From: an uncultured bacterium
GTDB taxonomy: Bacteria; DUMJ01
Direction: 5' to 3'
NCBI GenBank assembly: GCA_937958695.1
Contig: CALGNK010000010.1
Span: 4,266-68,265, forward strand
Length of the DNA stretch: 64,000 nucleotides
The position numbers were made by a program, and so were the translations under genes. Shown here piece by piece: positions 36,147-44,924 of the stretch. The notes beneath the pieces were generated by a model, which made no database searches, had not been told where the DNA came from, and saw only the letters and a list, made by a program, of their open reading frames with translations. Every line of letters starts with the position of its first letter. Within the stretch, counting starts at the first letter, position 1.

Positions 36147-36871
36147 ATGTCTTTAGCTATCCAAAGGCATTAAACGAGTTGAAGTTTCATTACTGTCCAG
36201 GATGTACGCATGGAATAGCACATAGAATTCTAGCAGAAGTCTTAGAAGAGATGGATTTACTGGATAGGACTATAGGTGTAGGTTCTGTTGGTTGTTCTGC
36301 CTATATATATGAACATTACAACTTTGATTTTATACAGGCAGCGCATGGAAGAGCTTCTTCTGTGGCTACAGGTATAAAGAGGGTCTATCCTGATAGGGTA
36401 GTCTTTGCCTATCAGGGAGATGGAGATATGGCAGGTTTAGGATTAGGCGAGGCTATTCACACTGCTGGAAGAGGAGAACGAATAACGGTGATATTTATAA
36501 ACAATGCTGTATATGGGATGACTGGAGGACAAATGGCACCTACCACATTAATCTCCCAGAAAACCTCAACGACTCCCACTGGTAGGGATCCGGATTCTGC
36601 TGGTTATCCTCTAAAGCTTTTAGATATGATGGCTGTTTTGGACGGTTGTGTATTTGCTGCTAGGGCTTCTCTTACATCCCCTAAAAATGTCTTAAAGGCT
36701 AAAGAGTATTTGAAACAGGCATTTCAGTATCAGTTGGAGAATAAGGGATATTCTATAGTAGAGCTCCTATCAGCCTGTCCTACTAACTGGGGTTTAGAAC
36801 CCGTTAAGGCTTTAAAGTATATAGATGAGGTGATGAGTAAGTATTATCCTCCTGGTATTATAAAGCAGTGA
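36143..36871 (+). CDS. korB: 2-oxoacid:ferredoxin oxidoreductase beta subunit (KorB-like)
   Basis: A 242-residue TPP-binding subunit. CPGC (C18, C21) and the downstream GVGSVGCSAY supply Fe-S Cys ligands. The TPP motif is GDGDMAG...NNAVYGMTGGQ. It starts at an ATGA overlap with the alpha gene. It should oxidatively decarboxylate a 2-oxoacid to the acyl-CoA. The set here is delta-alpha-beta, and secE follows where a gamma gene is often found. Confidence 0.92.
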   Translation: MNVFSYPKALNELKFHYCPGCTHGIAHRILAEVLEEMDLLDRTIGVGSVGCSAYIYEHYNFDFIQAAHGRASSVATGIKRVYPDRVVFAYQGDGDMAGLGLGEAIHTAGRGERITVIFINNAVYGMTGGQMAPTTLISQKTSTTPTGRDPDSAGYPLKLLDMMAVLDGCVFAARASLTSPKNVLKAKEYLKQAFQYQLENKGYSIVELLSACPTNWGLEPVKALKYIDEVMSKYYPPGIIKQ

Positions 36872-36953
36872 GTCCTTTACAAAGGTTATTGGTTTTGATA
36901 TTATATTATTGTTTGATAAGAATCTGCTATTCTTAAAATAATTAGGAGGAATA

Positions 36954-37163
36954 ATGCAGTTAACTTTATTGAATAAGATATGGCAGAGAATAAGACAGTT
37001 TTTTAGAGAGATTAGGGCAGAAGTAAGAAAGGTCACTTGGCCTACTAAGGAAGAGGTCAAGGTTTTGACCTTAGTGGTAGTTTTGTTTGTATTTATATTT
37101 ACTGCGTTTATAGGGATAGTAGACCTTATACTGGCTAGAGTATTTGCTTTTATAGCTAAATAG
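36954..37163 (+). CDS. secE: Preprotein translocase subunit SecE
   Basis: A 69-residue protein with the family motif EVRKVTWPTKEEV and one C-terminal membrane helix (about 43-66). It is part of the SecYEG channel. TAGGAGGA lies upstream of the ATG. rpmG, which often precedes secE, is absent here. Confidence 0.95.
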   Translation: MQLTLLNKIWQRIRQFFREIRAEVRKVTWPTKEEVKVLTLVVVLFVFIFTAFIGIVDLILARVFAFIAK

Positions 37164-37170
37164 GTGAATT

Positions 37171-37719
37171 ATGTCTGAAAATAAGGTAGATACAAAGAAG
37201 GGTAAATGGTATGTAATACATACCTTTACTGGATATGAAGAAAAGGTAAAGGCTAACCTGGAGATGAAGATCCGTTCTCTGGGGGCAGAGGATAAGATTT
37301 TTCAAATCCTTGTCCCTATAGAGAATGAAATAAAGCTTGATGATCTCCAAAAAAAGGTTGTAAAGAGGAAGATCTTTCCAGGTTATCTTCTTATTAATAT
37401 GGAGATGGATGATGACACCTGGATGATAGTAAGAAGTACTCCAGGTGTTACCGGATTTGTTGGTATAGGTGGGAAACCTACCCCTATACCAGAGGATGAA
37501 CTGGAGACTATACTAAGAAGAATTAAATGGGAAGATACGCAATATAAGTCTTCTCTTCAGGTTGGGGATGTGGTTAGGATAAAGTACGGACCCTTTGAGG
37601 ATTTTGCAGGGACTGTTGAAGAGATAATTCCTGAAAGAAAGAAGGTAAAGGTGACAGTCTCTATCTTTGGTAGAGAGACGCCTTTAGAATTGAGAATGGA
37701 TCAAGTAGAGAAGGTATAA
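37171..37719 (+). CDS. nusG: Transcription termination/antitermination protein NusG
   Basis: A 182-residue NusG. The N-terminal NGN domain begins GKWYVIHTFTGYEEKV and contains FPGYLLINMEMDDDTW. The C-terminal KOW domain is VGDVVRIKYGPFEDFAGTV. It couples RNA polymerase to the ribosome or Rho. Secure. Confidence 0.97.
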   Translation: MSENKVDTKKGKWYVIHTFTGYEEKVKANLEMKIRSLGAEDKIFQILVPIENEIKLDDLQKKVVKRKIFPGYLLINMEMDDDTWMIVRSTPGVTGFVGIGGKPTPIPEDELETILRRIKWEDTQYKSSLQVGDVVRIKYGPFEDFAGTVEEIIPERKKVKVTVSIFGRETPLELRMDQVEKV

Positions 37720-37734
37720 GGAGGTAGTATTTAG

Positions 37735-38160
37735 ATGCCTAAAAAGGTAATAGGTATAGTAAAACTTCAGCTTCCAGCAGGTAAAGCAACCCCAGCTCCA
37801 CCAGTAGGTCCTGCATTAGGACAGTATGGGGTTAATATAATGGAGTTTTGTAAGTCTTATAATGCTCAGACGTCTGGTCAGGCCGGAGAGGTAATACCGG
37901 TTGAGATAACTATATATGAAGATAGAAGCTTTACCTTTGTCCTTAAGACCCCTCCAGCATCTGAGCTTATAAAGAAGGCTCTTGGATTAGAGAAAGGTTC
38001 TGGAGAGCCAAATAAGAATAAGGTGGGTAAACTTACAACAGCCCAGCTTAGAGAGATTGCGCAGAAGAAATTACCAGACCTTAATACTGATAACTTAGAA
38101 GCAGCTATGAGGATCATAGCTGGAACAGCCAGAAGTATGGGAGTAACTATAGAGGATTAA
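37735..38160 (+). CDS. rplK: Ribosomal protein L11
   Basis: A 141-residue L11 with [20 protein letters not shown] at the N-terminus and the C-terminal rRNA-binding domain ending [13 protein letters not shown]. It is part of the GTPase-associated centre. TAAGGAGGTAG lies upstream of the ATG. Confidence 0.98.
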   Translation: MPKKVIGIVKLQLPAGKATPAPPVGPALGQYGVNIMEFCKSYNAQTSGQAGEVIPVEITIYEDRSFTFVLKTPPASELIKKALGLEKGSGEPNKNKVGKLTTAQLREIAQKKLPDLNTDNLEAAMRIIAGTARSMGVTIED

Positions 38161-38173
38161 AGGGGAGATAAAG

Positions 38174-38881
38174 ATGCCAAAACACGGTAAAAAATATTTA
38201 GAAGTACTTAAACTTATAGATAGACGTAAGAGATATGATATAGATGAGGCTATTGCTCTTGTGAAGAAGATAGGTTATGCAAATTTTGATGAATCTGTTG
38301 AGGTTTCTATAAGATTGGGGGTAGATCCGAGACATGCCGAGCAGAACGTAAGAGGAACTGTTGTTCTGCCCCATGGAATTGGTAAGGAGAGAAGAGTATT
38401 AGTCTTTGCTAGAGGAGATAAAGCACAAGAGGCTATAGATGCTGGAGCAGATTATGTAGGAGCAGAAGACCTAGTAGCAAAGATTAGTGAAGGATGGACG
38501 GATTTTGACGTGGCGATAGCTACTCCAGATATGATGGGTTTAGTTGGACGTCTTGGTAAGATTCTAGGACCTAGGGGACTTATGCCAAACCCTAAGGTTG
38601 GAACTGTTACTAATGATATAGCCAATACAGTAAAGGAACTAAAGCAGGGTAGGGTAGAATTTAGAGTTGACAGGTTTGGTATAATTCATACTGTTATAGG
38701 TAAAAAATCCTTTGATGAAACTAGATTAAAGGAAAACTTCAATGCCTTGATGAATGCTGTCCTTAGAGCAAAACCCTCAGGGGTTAAGGGACAGTATGTT
38801 AGAAGCGTAGCTCTTGCTACCTCTATGAGTCCTGGTATAAAGGTTGATCCACTTAAGGCAACAAGGGTAAGTGCACTTTAG
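38174..38881 (+). CDS. rplA: Ribosomal protein L1
   Basis: A 235-residue L1 with the signature [20 protein letters not shown] and [12 protein letters not shown]. It builds the L1 stalk, and in many bacteria represses its own operon. AGGGGAG precedes the ATG. Confidence 0.98.
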   Translation: MPKHGKKYLEVLKLIDRRKRYDIDEAIALVKKIGYANFDESVEVSIRLGVDPRHAEQNVRGTVVLPHGIGKERRVLVFARGDKAQEAIDAGADYVGAEDLVAKISEGWTDFDVAIATPDMMGLVGRLGKILGPRGLMPNPKVGTVTNDIANTVKELKQGRVEFRVDRFGIIHTVIGKKSFDETRLKENFNALMNAVLRAKPSGVKGQYVRSVALATSMSPGIKVDPLKATRVSAL

Positions 38882-38916
38882 TTTTATAACAGTTGAATAT
38901 AGAATTTTAAATAGAG

Positions 38917-38964
38917 CTTCCTAAGAAGGTAGGTGCCGAAAGGCTTAATATCCTACTGAGGAAG
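38917..38964 (+). promoter_or_regulatory. L10 (rplJ) leader RNA, L10-L12 binding structure
   Basis: The leader folds into a P1 stem CTTCCT (38917-38922) with AGGAAG (38959-38964). A second stem GTAGG (38929-38933) with CCTAC (38952-38956) encloses the short stem GCC-GAAA-GGC (38935-38944). This matches the known L10(L12)4 binding structure in rplJ leaders. It sits 50 bp upstream of rplJ. Confidence 0.88.
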
Positions 38965-38967
38965 GAT

Positions 38968-39001
38968 AACCCTTCCAAAGGATTAGGAAGGGTTATTTTA
39001 T
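38968..39001 (+). terminator. Attenuator terminator upstream of rplJ
   Basis: A perfect 9-bp stem AACCCTTCC (38968-38976) with GGAAGGGTT (38986-38994), followed by ATTTTAT. The 3' strand of the L10-leader P1 stem (AGGAAGG, 38959-38965) can instead pair with CCTTCC in the terminator's left arm. The two folds therefore exclude each other, as needed for L10-controlled attenuation. Confidence 0.82.
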
Positions 39002-39014
39002 AGAAGGAGGAATT

Positions 39015-39539
39015 ATGGCGCTGAGGCAAGAAAAAGTAGCAGTAATAGAAAGCACTTTAGAAAGGCTTAATAAAGCTAAAGGTTTTATAATAGCTGAAAA
39101 CAGAGGGCTTATTATAAAAGACTTTGAGAGTTTGAGGAAGAATGTAAAACAGAAGGGTGGGGAAGCTAAGGTCATAAAGAATACTCTATTTAACATAGCC
39201 CTCAAACAGAAAGGTGTTAAGTTTGATGGAAGCAAGTCTCTCCTTGAAGGACCTAATATATTCATCTTTTCCTACGGGGATGAGATAGAGCTTTTAAAAG
39301 AAATAATAAACTTCTCTAAGGGTAACGATAAGTTTGTCCCAAAAGGGATCTTTTTAGAGGGCCGTGTATACGAAGGTCCTCAACTTGAAGCATTGAGCAA
39401 ACTTCCGCCTAAAGAGGTCCTTATAGCGAGAGTCGTAGGTGGAATAGCTGGTCCTCTTGTGAGCCTAGTTAATGTCTTACAGGCGCCGATAAGGGACCTT
39501 TTATATGTCCTAAAGAATATAAAGGAGAAGAAATCTTAA
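39015..39539 (+). CDS. rplJ: Ribosomal protein L10
   Basis: A 174-residue L10. It starts MALRQEKVAVIE and contains GEAKVIKNTLFNIAL and the C-terminal helix that holds L12 dimers. GAAGGAGG precedes the ATG. Expression is probably set by the attenuator directly upstream. Confidence 0.97.
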   Translation: MALRQEKVAVIESTLERLNKAKGFIIAENRGLIIKDFESLRKNVKQKGGEAKVIKNTLFNIALKQKGVKFDGSKSLLEGPNIFIFSYGDEIELLKEIINFSKGNDKFVPKGIFLEGRVYEGPQLEALSKLPPKEVLIARVVGGIAGPLVSLVNVLQAPIRDLLYVLKNIKEKKS

Positions 39540-39556
39540 GAAGGAGGTAAAATAAG

Positions 39557-39931
39557 GTGACAAAGGAAGAAATTATTGAAGCCATTTCTCAGATGAGCGT
39601 ATTAGAACTATCAGAGCTTGTTAAGGCTCTAGAGGAGAAATTTGGGGTTCAGGCTGCTCCTGCTATGGCAATGGCACCTATAGCTACCGCTCCAGTTGCA
39701 GAGGAGAAACCAAAGGAGCAGACAGAATTTGATGTAATACTCACCTCTGCTGGAGACAAGAAGATACAGGTTATAAAGGTAGTAAGAGAGCTTACAGGAT
39801 TAGGACTTAAAGAGGCAAAGGATCTTGTAGACGCTGCCCCGAAGCCTATTAAAGAAAAGGTCTCTAGAGAAGAAGCTGAGCAGATTAAAGCCAAGCTTGA
39901 AGAGGCTGGGGCTATCGTAGAGATAAAGTAG
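39557..39931 (+). CDS. rplL: Ribosomal protein L7/L12
   Basis: A 124-residue L12 with the N-terminal dimerisation helices, an Ala/Met/Pro hinge (about 34-55) and the C-terminal domain EKTEFDVIL-type fold with [20 protein letters not shown]. It starts with GTG at 39557 behind AAGGAGG. It is followed by rpsF rather than rpoB. Confidence 0.97.
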   Translation: MTKEEIIEAISQMSVLELSELVKALEEKFGVQAAPAMAMAPIATAPVAEEKPKEQTEFDVILTSAGDKKIQVIKVVRELTGLGLKEAKDLVDAAPKPIKEKVSREEAEQIKAKLEEAGAIVEIK

Positions 39932-39948
39932 GGGAAACCCTACTTTAT
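39923..39948 (+). terminator. Hairpin overlapping the rplL stop codon
   Basis: A perfect 11-bp stem ATAAAGTAGGG/CCCTACTTTAT with a GAAA loop covers the rplL stop. The downstream T-run is weak (CCTTAATATT), so partial termination or RNA processing is likelier than full termination. It could lower rpsF expression below rplL, like the E. coli rplL-rpoB attenuator. Confidence 0.6.
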
Positions 39949-39977
39949 CCTTAATATTATAGGAGGAGCAACCGAAG

Positions 39978-40262
39978 TTGAGAGAGTACGAGTTAATGTG
40001 TATTTTAAATCCTGATTTAGAAGAATCTAAGATAGAGGAGATTCTTAATAGGTTTCAGGATATTGTTAAGAATAATGGAGGAGAGATACAAGGGGTAGAT
40101 AAGTGGGGTAAGAGAAGATTGGCTTATCCTATAAGGAAGTTTTATGATGGATACTATGTAGTTATGAATTTCAAGGGTAATAATGAGCTTCTTAAAGAGC
40201 TGGATAGGGTAGCAAAGATTACAGAAGAGAATCTGAGACATATGATAGTCAGGAGAGACTAA
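39978..40262 (+). CDS. rpsF: Ribosomal protein S6
   Basis: A 94-residue S6 beginning REYELMCILNPDLEE and containing VDKWGKRRLAYPI. It starts with TTG at 39978 behind AGGAGG. S6 pairs with S18 on the 30S platform, and rpsR lies two genes downstream. Confidence 0.97.
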   Translation: MREYELMCILNPDLEESKIEEILNRFQDIVKNNGGEIQGVDKWGKRRLAYPIRKFYDGYYVVMNFKGNNELLKELDRVAKITEENLRHMIVRRD

Positions 40263-40264
40263 TT

Positions 40265-40687
40265 ATGAATTATATAATATTAACGGGTAGGTTGACAGCA
40301 GATCCTATACTGAGATATACCCCTACCGGGGTTCCTGTGTTAGGTTTTACTCTAGCAGTAGATAGGAGATCTAAGACTCCAGAGGGAGAAAGAGAAGCTG
40401 ATTTTATAGATATAGTTGTATGGAGAAAACAGGCGGAGATATGCGCTAACTATCTTAAGAAAGGTAGATTGGTTGGTGTAGAGGGTAGATTAGAGATAAG
40501 CAAGTTTCAGGGCTCAGACGGACAAGTTCATAGAAAACCAAGAGTAATAGCCTATAGAGTCGAATTTTTGGATAGTAAGCCTAGAGAAGGGGAAGAGGTT
40601 CCAGAAGAGGTTCCTACCTTTGATGAGGATGCCTTTATTGAGGATATTTCGCAGAAGATTGACATAGATTTAGGAGGAGATGTTTAA
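40265..40687 (+). CDS. ssb: Single-stranded DNA-binding protein
   Basis: A 140-residue SSB with an OB-fold (NYIILTGRLTADPILRYTP, then DFIDIVVWRKQAE). The acidic C-terminal tail ends DIDLGGDV and lacks the usual DDIPF tip that recruits partner proteins. It lies in the conserved rpsF-ssb-rpsR order. Confidence 0.95.
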   Translation: MNYIILTGRLTADPILRYTPTGVPVLGFTLAVDRRSKTPEGEREADFIDIVVWRKQAEICANYLKKGRLVGVEGRLEISKFQGSDGQVHRKPRVIAYRVEFLDSKPREGEEVPEEVPTFDEDAFIEDISQKIDIDLGGDV

Positions 40688-40691
40688 CTAT

Positions 40692-40754
40692 CGCCTAGGG
40701 TGAAGGCGAATATTAAGTTTTCACCCACCCTTTGGAAGGGTTCCAAGGAGAGAT
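40692..40754 (+). promoter_or_regulatory. Structured intergenic leader of rpsR
   Basis: The 67-bp gap before rpsR can form several competing hairpins. CGCCT (40692-40696) pairs with AGGCG (40704-40708). GGGTGAA (40698-40704) pairs with TTCACCC (40720-40726). ACCCTT (40727-40732) pairs with AAGGGT (40736-40741). A further pairing between CCTTTGGAA and TTCCAAGG would hide the ribosome site. This suggests translational feedback, perhaps by S6:S18. Confidence 0.5.
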
Positions 40755-41003
40755 ATGGCTCAGGATAAAAGAAGAGAGGGAGTAAGACGTTTTAGGAGTC
40801 AGAGGAAAAAGGTTTGCGCATTTTGTACTGAAAAGATTGCTATAGACTATAAAGATATAGATAGATTGAGACATTTTATATCAGATAGGGGAAAAATTCT
40901 TCCTAGAAGAACTACTGGTACTTGTGCTAGACATCAGAGAAAATTATCGAAAGCTATTAAGATGGCTAGAATAATGGCACTCTTGCCATTTACAAGTGAT
41001 TAA
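40755..41003 (+). CDS. rpsR: Ribosomal protein S18
   Basis: An 82-residue S18 with [21 protein letters not shown] and the C-terminal [20 protein letters not shown]. The CxxC plus CxRH residues suggest a Zn-binding form. AAGGAGAG precedes the ATG. Confidence 0.97.
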   Translation: MAQDKRREGVRRFRSQRKKVCAFCTEKIAIDYKDIDRLRHFISDRGKILPRRTTGTCARHQRKLSKAIKMARIMALLPFTSD

Positions 41004-41005
41004 TT

Positions 41006-41452
41006 ATGGAAGTAATCCTTCTCAAGGATGTTCCAGGTTTAGGTAGGTCTGGAGATATAAAAGAGGTCCCAGAGGGTTATGCTAGGAATTATCTAATACC
41101 TAAAGGTCTTGCCGTAAAGTCTACCAAGGGGAGAGTAAAGGACATAGAACTACGTAAGAGTGCTTTAGAGACAAAAGAGGCAAGAGAAAAAGAGTCTGCT
41201 ATGAAGCTAGCAGAGAGGTTAAAAGGGGTTTCATTGAGCTTTAAGGTGAAGGTCGGAGAAGAGAACAAACTCTTTGGTTCTATCACGTCTATTGATATAG
41301 CGGAAGGATTAAAGAAAAAGGGTTTTAATATAGATAAACATCAGATAGTTCTAAAGGAACCGATAAAATATTTAGGGACCTATGAGGTTACAGTAAAGCT
41401 TGGGTTTGGGATAAGTGCACCCATAAATATTTTGGTAGAAAAAGAAGAATAA
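41006..41452 (+). CDS. rplI: Ribosomal protein L9
   Basis: A 148-residue L9. It starts MEVILLKDVPGLGRSGDIKE, with GYARNYLIPKGLA, then the connecting helix and C-terminal domain (LFGSITSIDIAEGL). It starts 3 bp after rpsR ends. Confidence 0.97.
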   Translation: MEVILLKDVPGLGRSGDIKEVPEGYARNYLIPKGLAVKSTKGRVKDIELRKSALETKEAREKESAMKLAERLKGVSLSFKVKVGEENKLFGSITSIDIAEGLKKKGFNIDKHQIVLKEPIKYLGTYEVTVKLGFGISAPINILVEKEE

Positions 41453-41454
41453 TT

Positions 41455-42801
41455 ATGGGTATTGAAGAGGTTGTAAAGGCAAATGTTCCTCCTCATAATC
41501 TAGAGGCTGAAGAATCTGTGCTAGGAGCAATGCTCCTATCTAGGGATGCTATTGCCCAAGTAATAGAGATACTAGACTCAAGAAGCTTTTATAGGAAGGC
41601 GCATAGAGATATATATGAAGCAATTATAGAGCTCTTTGAAAGTGGAGAGCCGGTTGATATTATAAGTGTTTCTGATCATCTTTCTAAGAAGGGATTATTA
41701 GAATCTGTAGGAGGGTATACATATCTTTCTAGTCTTCTGAATAAGATTCCTACCCCTTCTAATGCTGCCTACCATGCAAAGATAGTTCAAGAGAAGGCTA
41801 TATTGAGAGAACTTATCGAAGCAGGGATAAAGATAAAAGAAATTGCAGAGGAAGAGAGCGATGAAGTCCCTGTTATTATGGATAAGGCGGAACAGCTTAT
41901 CTTTGCAGTAACTCAGCGTAAGGTCTTTCAGTATTTTATTCCTCTAAAAGAAGAACTATTTAATGTATTTGAGTTAATAGAGGTCAGGTCTAGAAGACAT
42001 AGTTATTTAAGTGGTATACCTACAGGATTTGAGGAGTTTGATAAGCTGACAGGGGGACTCCAGTACTCCGACTTCATAGTGATAGCTGGACGTCCGTCTA
42101 TGGGAAAGACTGCATTCTGTCTAAATATAGCCCATCATGTAGGTGTCAATCTTAAGTTACCAGTAGCTGTTTTTAGTCTAGAGATGTCATCAGAGCAGGT
42201 AGCTATGAGAATGCTCTCTGCAGAGGCTGGGATCCCGTACTATAAGCTTAGGGTTGGTGACCTTTCAGAACCAGAATGGAGAAAGATAACTACAAGTATA
42301 AATGCCCTGGCGGAGGCTCCTATATACATAGATGATTCTCCTAACATTAGTGTATTGGAGATGAGAGCCAAGGCTAGAAGGCTCAAATCAGAAGTTGGGT
42401 TATCTATGATCATAATAGATTATCTACAACTTATGAGTTCTGGGGCAAGGATGGAGAATAGAGTCCAAGAGATTTCAAAGATATCAAGGGACCTGAAAGC
42501 TATGGCTAGAGAATTAAATGTCCCTGTAGTTACCCTTTCCCAGCTCTCTAGGGCGGTAGAGCAGAGACAGGATAAAAGACCTCAACTATCTGACCTGCGT
42601 GAGAGCGGTGCAATAGAACAAGAAGCTGACCTTGTCTTATTCTTATACAGAGAAGAGTATTATAATAAAGAAACTCCACAGAAGGGTACCTGCGAGGTTA
42701 TAGTTGCAAAACATAGGAATGGTCCTACAGGCACAATAAAACTTGGATTTAATAAGGAGATTATGAAGTTTGAAGACCTAAGAGGAGGGTTGGTTCAGTA
42801 A
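41455..42801 (+). CDS. dnaB: Replicative DNA helicase DnaB
   Basis: A 448-residue helicase with an N-terminal DnaG-interacting domain (PPHNLEAEESVLGAML) and a RecA-like motor with Walker A GRPSMGKT (212-219), Walker B MIIIDYLQLM and VTLSQLSR. No intein is present. It follows rplI by 3 bp, a common order in bacteria. Confidence 0.97.
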   Translation: MGIEEVVKANVPPHNLEAEESVLGAMLLSRDAIAQVIEILDSRSFYRKAHRDIYEAIIELFESGEPVDIISVSDHLSKKGLLESVGGYTYLSSLLNKIPTPSNAAYHAKIVQEKAILRELIEAGIKIKEIAEEESDEVPVIMDKAEQLIFAVTQRKVFQYFIPLKEELFNVFELIEVRSRRHSYLSGIPTGFEEFDKLTGGLQYSDFIVIAGRPSMGKTAFCLNIAHHVGVNLKLPVAVFSLEMSSEQVAMRMLSAEAGIPYYKLRVGDLSEPEWRKITTSINALAEAPIYIDDSPNISVLEMRAKARRLKSEVGLSMIIIDYLQLMSSGARMENRVQEISKISRDLKAMARELNVPVVTLSQLSRAVEQRQDKRPQLSDLRESGAIEQEADLVLFLYREEYYNKETPQKGTCEVIVAKHRNGPTGTIKLGFNKEIMKFEDLRGGLVQ

Positions 42802-42802
42802 G

Positions 42803-43321
42803 ATGGCTTCTGCATTACTTATTATAGATATGTTAAATGACTTTGTCCATCCTAATGGTGTTTTATACTCACCTCTTTCTGCTAGAACGATTCCTTACAT
42901 AAAGGAAAGGTTAGAGTCTGCAAGAAAAGACCGCTTAGATATCTTTTTTATATGCGATTCTCATCTAAGAAACGATAAAGAATTTGATAGATTTCCCCCT
43001 CACTGTGTAGAAGGGACTTGGGGTGCGCAGATTATAGATGAATTGGCACCTAGAGATGGCGAGAGGATAATAAAAAAGAGAAGATATAGTGGATTTTTGG
43101 GGACAGACTTGAATTTATCTCTTAAAGAGCTTGGCGTCGATGAGCTTATTATAACTGGAGTTGTAACCAATATCTGTATTTTATACACCTCTTATGATGC
43201 TAGGATGCTTGGATATAGAGTAATCATCCCTAGAAATTGTGTGGCATCATTCTCTGAAGAGCTACATAAGTTTGCTCTAAATGAGCTAGAGAATACACTA
43301 GGTGTAGAGATAATAGATTGA
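42803..43321 (+). CDS. Isochorismatase-family hydrolase (nicotinamidase-like)
   Basis: A 172-residue cysteine hydrolase. The catalytic triad fits D9, K91/K92 and C125 (GVVTNICI). D52, H54 and H67 match a nicotinamidase-type metal site. It may convert nicotinamide to nicotinate in NAD salvage, but related amidases share these residues. It starts 1 bp after dnaB. Confidence 0.82.
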   Translation: MASALLIIDMLNDFVHPNGVLYSPLSARTIPYIKERLESARKDRLDIFFICDSHLRNDKEFDRFPPHCVEGTWGAQIIDELAPRDGERIIKKRRYSGFLGTDLNLSLKELGVDELIITGVVTNICILYTSYDARMLGYRVIIPRNCVASFSEELHKFALNELENTLGVEIID

Positions 43322-44085
43322 CAGCAGAATATGATAGTTTTGCCTGGCTCTACGATATAGAATACAGAAATATTGTTGAAGATATTCCTTTCTACGTAGA
43401 ATCGTTTAAAGATATCTCATCTCCTATACTTGAACTTGGTTGCGGTACAGGGAGATTATTATTTCCTCTAGCTTCTAACGGCCACAGCGTTGTAGGGTTA
43501 GACATATCTAGTGAGATGCTAAAGATAGCTAGGAGAAAGCTAAGAAAAGATTTCCCTGATTTAAAAGGGATGGTTAAATTAGTTAAAGGGGATATGAGAG
43601 ATTTTTCTCTTAAGATGTCATTTGGCGGAGTATTAATAGCCTTTAATACCTTTATGCACCTTATCTCTATAAAGGAGCAGGACAATTGTCTTTCCTGTAT
43701 CTATAAACATCTAGAGCCTAATGGTAGACTCATAGTCAGTGTTACCAATATAACCCCAGAGTTGATATTTTCTAGAGATTTCTACCATCATAATGCGCTA
43801 TTCTCTATAGATGAGATTGGGGGGTATCTACAAAAATATGAAACAAGGCTCTTTGATACCGTTCATCAGCTTATAAAGCTTAACATATTCTACGATATAG
43901 TAGATAATAAGGGCACTGTTACTAGGTATGTTAGGGAAATGCTGCTTAGATACTTTCATAGATATGAGATGGAAAGACTATTTCTCTCTTATAACTTTAA
44001 AGTTTCTGCCCTTTACGGAGATTATGACTTTTCTTCATTTAAAGAGGATAGTCCATATATGATTTGGTTATTGGAGAAGAGATGA
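43318..44085 (+). CDS. SAM-dependent methyltransferase (class I)
   Basis: A 255-residue Rossmann methyltransferase. The SAM motif is ILELGCGTGRLLFPLA and the following acidic residue lies in VVGLDIS. The target is unknown. It starts with TTG at 43318, overlapping the previous stop as TTGA. Confidence 0.88.
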   Translation: MTAEYDSFAWLYDIEYRNIVEDIPFYVESFKDISSPILELGCGTGRLLFPLASNGHSVVGLDISSEMLKIARRKLRKDFPDLKGMVKLVKGDMRDFSLKMSFGGVLIAFNTFMHLISIKEQDNCLSCIYKHLEPNGRLIVSVTNITPELIFSRDFYHHNALFSIDEIGGYLQKYETRLFDTVHQLIKLNIFYDIVDNKGTVTRYVREMLLRYFHRYEMERLFLSYNFKVSALYGDYDFSSFKEDSPYMIWLLEKR

Positions 44086-44924
44086 TGGAGATTATTCTAG
44101 CAAAAGAGTTAGGATTTTGTTTTGGTGTAAGAAGGGCTATAGGCTTGGCAGAAGAGGCTTTAAGGCTTAAAAAGCTTGTAGCATCTCTAGGCCCAATAAT
44201 ACATAATCCATTAGAGGTTTCTAGATTGGAGACTATGGGACTTAGGGTAATAGATAATATTAATGAATTAAAAGATGGAGAATCGATACTAATAAGGTCC
44301 CACGGCGCTCCGTTTGATGTCATTCAAGAATTAAAAAATAAAGGTATAGATATCATCGATGCTACCTGCCCTTTAGTGGCTAGAGCTCAGCGAATGGTAG
44401 AATTTCTATCTTCAGAAGGGTATAAAGTGATAATAGTTGGAGAACAGGGACATCCAGAGGTAAGGGGACTAGTCAGTTATGGAAAGGGTGATACCTTTGT
44501 TGTCTCTTCCTTAGAGGAGGTTCCAGAACTATCTAAAGAAAAGATAGGGATAGTAGGACAGACTACCTTTTCTTTAGAAAGGTTTAAGGAGATTGTAAGT
44601 GAAATAGTCAGTAGGTCATGGGAGATAAGGATATTTAATACCCTCTGCGATGCCTCTAGAAAGAGACAAAGAGCAGTTGAAGAACTGGTAGATAAAGCAG
44701 ATGTTATAATAGTTATTGGTGGTAAAAATAGTGCTAATACTAGGAGATTAGTTGATATTGCAAAATCCAAAGGATCAATTGTATACCATATAGAATCTTG
44801 GGATGAGGTCTTGCCTGAGTGGTTTGTAGGTAAAGATAAAATTGGGATTACTGCAGGTGCTTCTACTCCTGATTGGGTTATAGATAAAGTCTTAGAAAAG
44901 ATTAAAGAACTATGTTACCAGTAG
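44082..44924 (+). CDS. ispH: 4-hydroxy-3-methylbut-2-enyl diphosphate reductase
   Basis: A 280-residue IspH (LytB) for the last step of the MEP isoprenoid pathway. Cluster ligands are C13, C96 and C189. H41, H74, H124 and E126 match the known active-site residues. I choose the ATG at 44082, which follows GGAG at 44072-44075; ATG at 44085 is equally in frame. It overlaps the methyltransferase and der genes. Confidence 0.95.
   Translation: MMEIILAKELGFCFGVRRAIGLAEEALRLKKLVASLGPIIHNPLEVSRLETMGLRVIDNINELKDGESILIRSHGAPFDVIQELKNKGIDIIDATCPLVARAQRMVEFLSSEGYKVIIVGEQGHPEVRGLVSYGKGDTFVVSSLEEVPELSKEKIGIVGQTTFSLERFKEIVSEIVSRSWEIRIFNTLCDASRKRQRAVEELVDKADVIIVIGGKNSANTRRLVDIAKSKGSIVYHIESWDEVLPEWFVGKDKIGITAGASTPDWVIDKVLEKIKELCYQ

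Noticed and set aside
36872-36953. tRNA-Trp or rpmG before secE
   Set aside because: The gap is only 82 bp and shows neither a cloverleaf nor an L33 frame.
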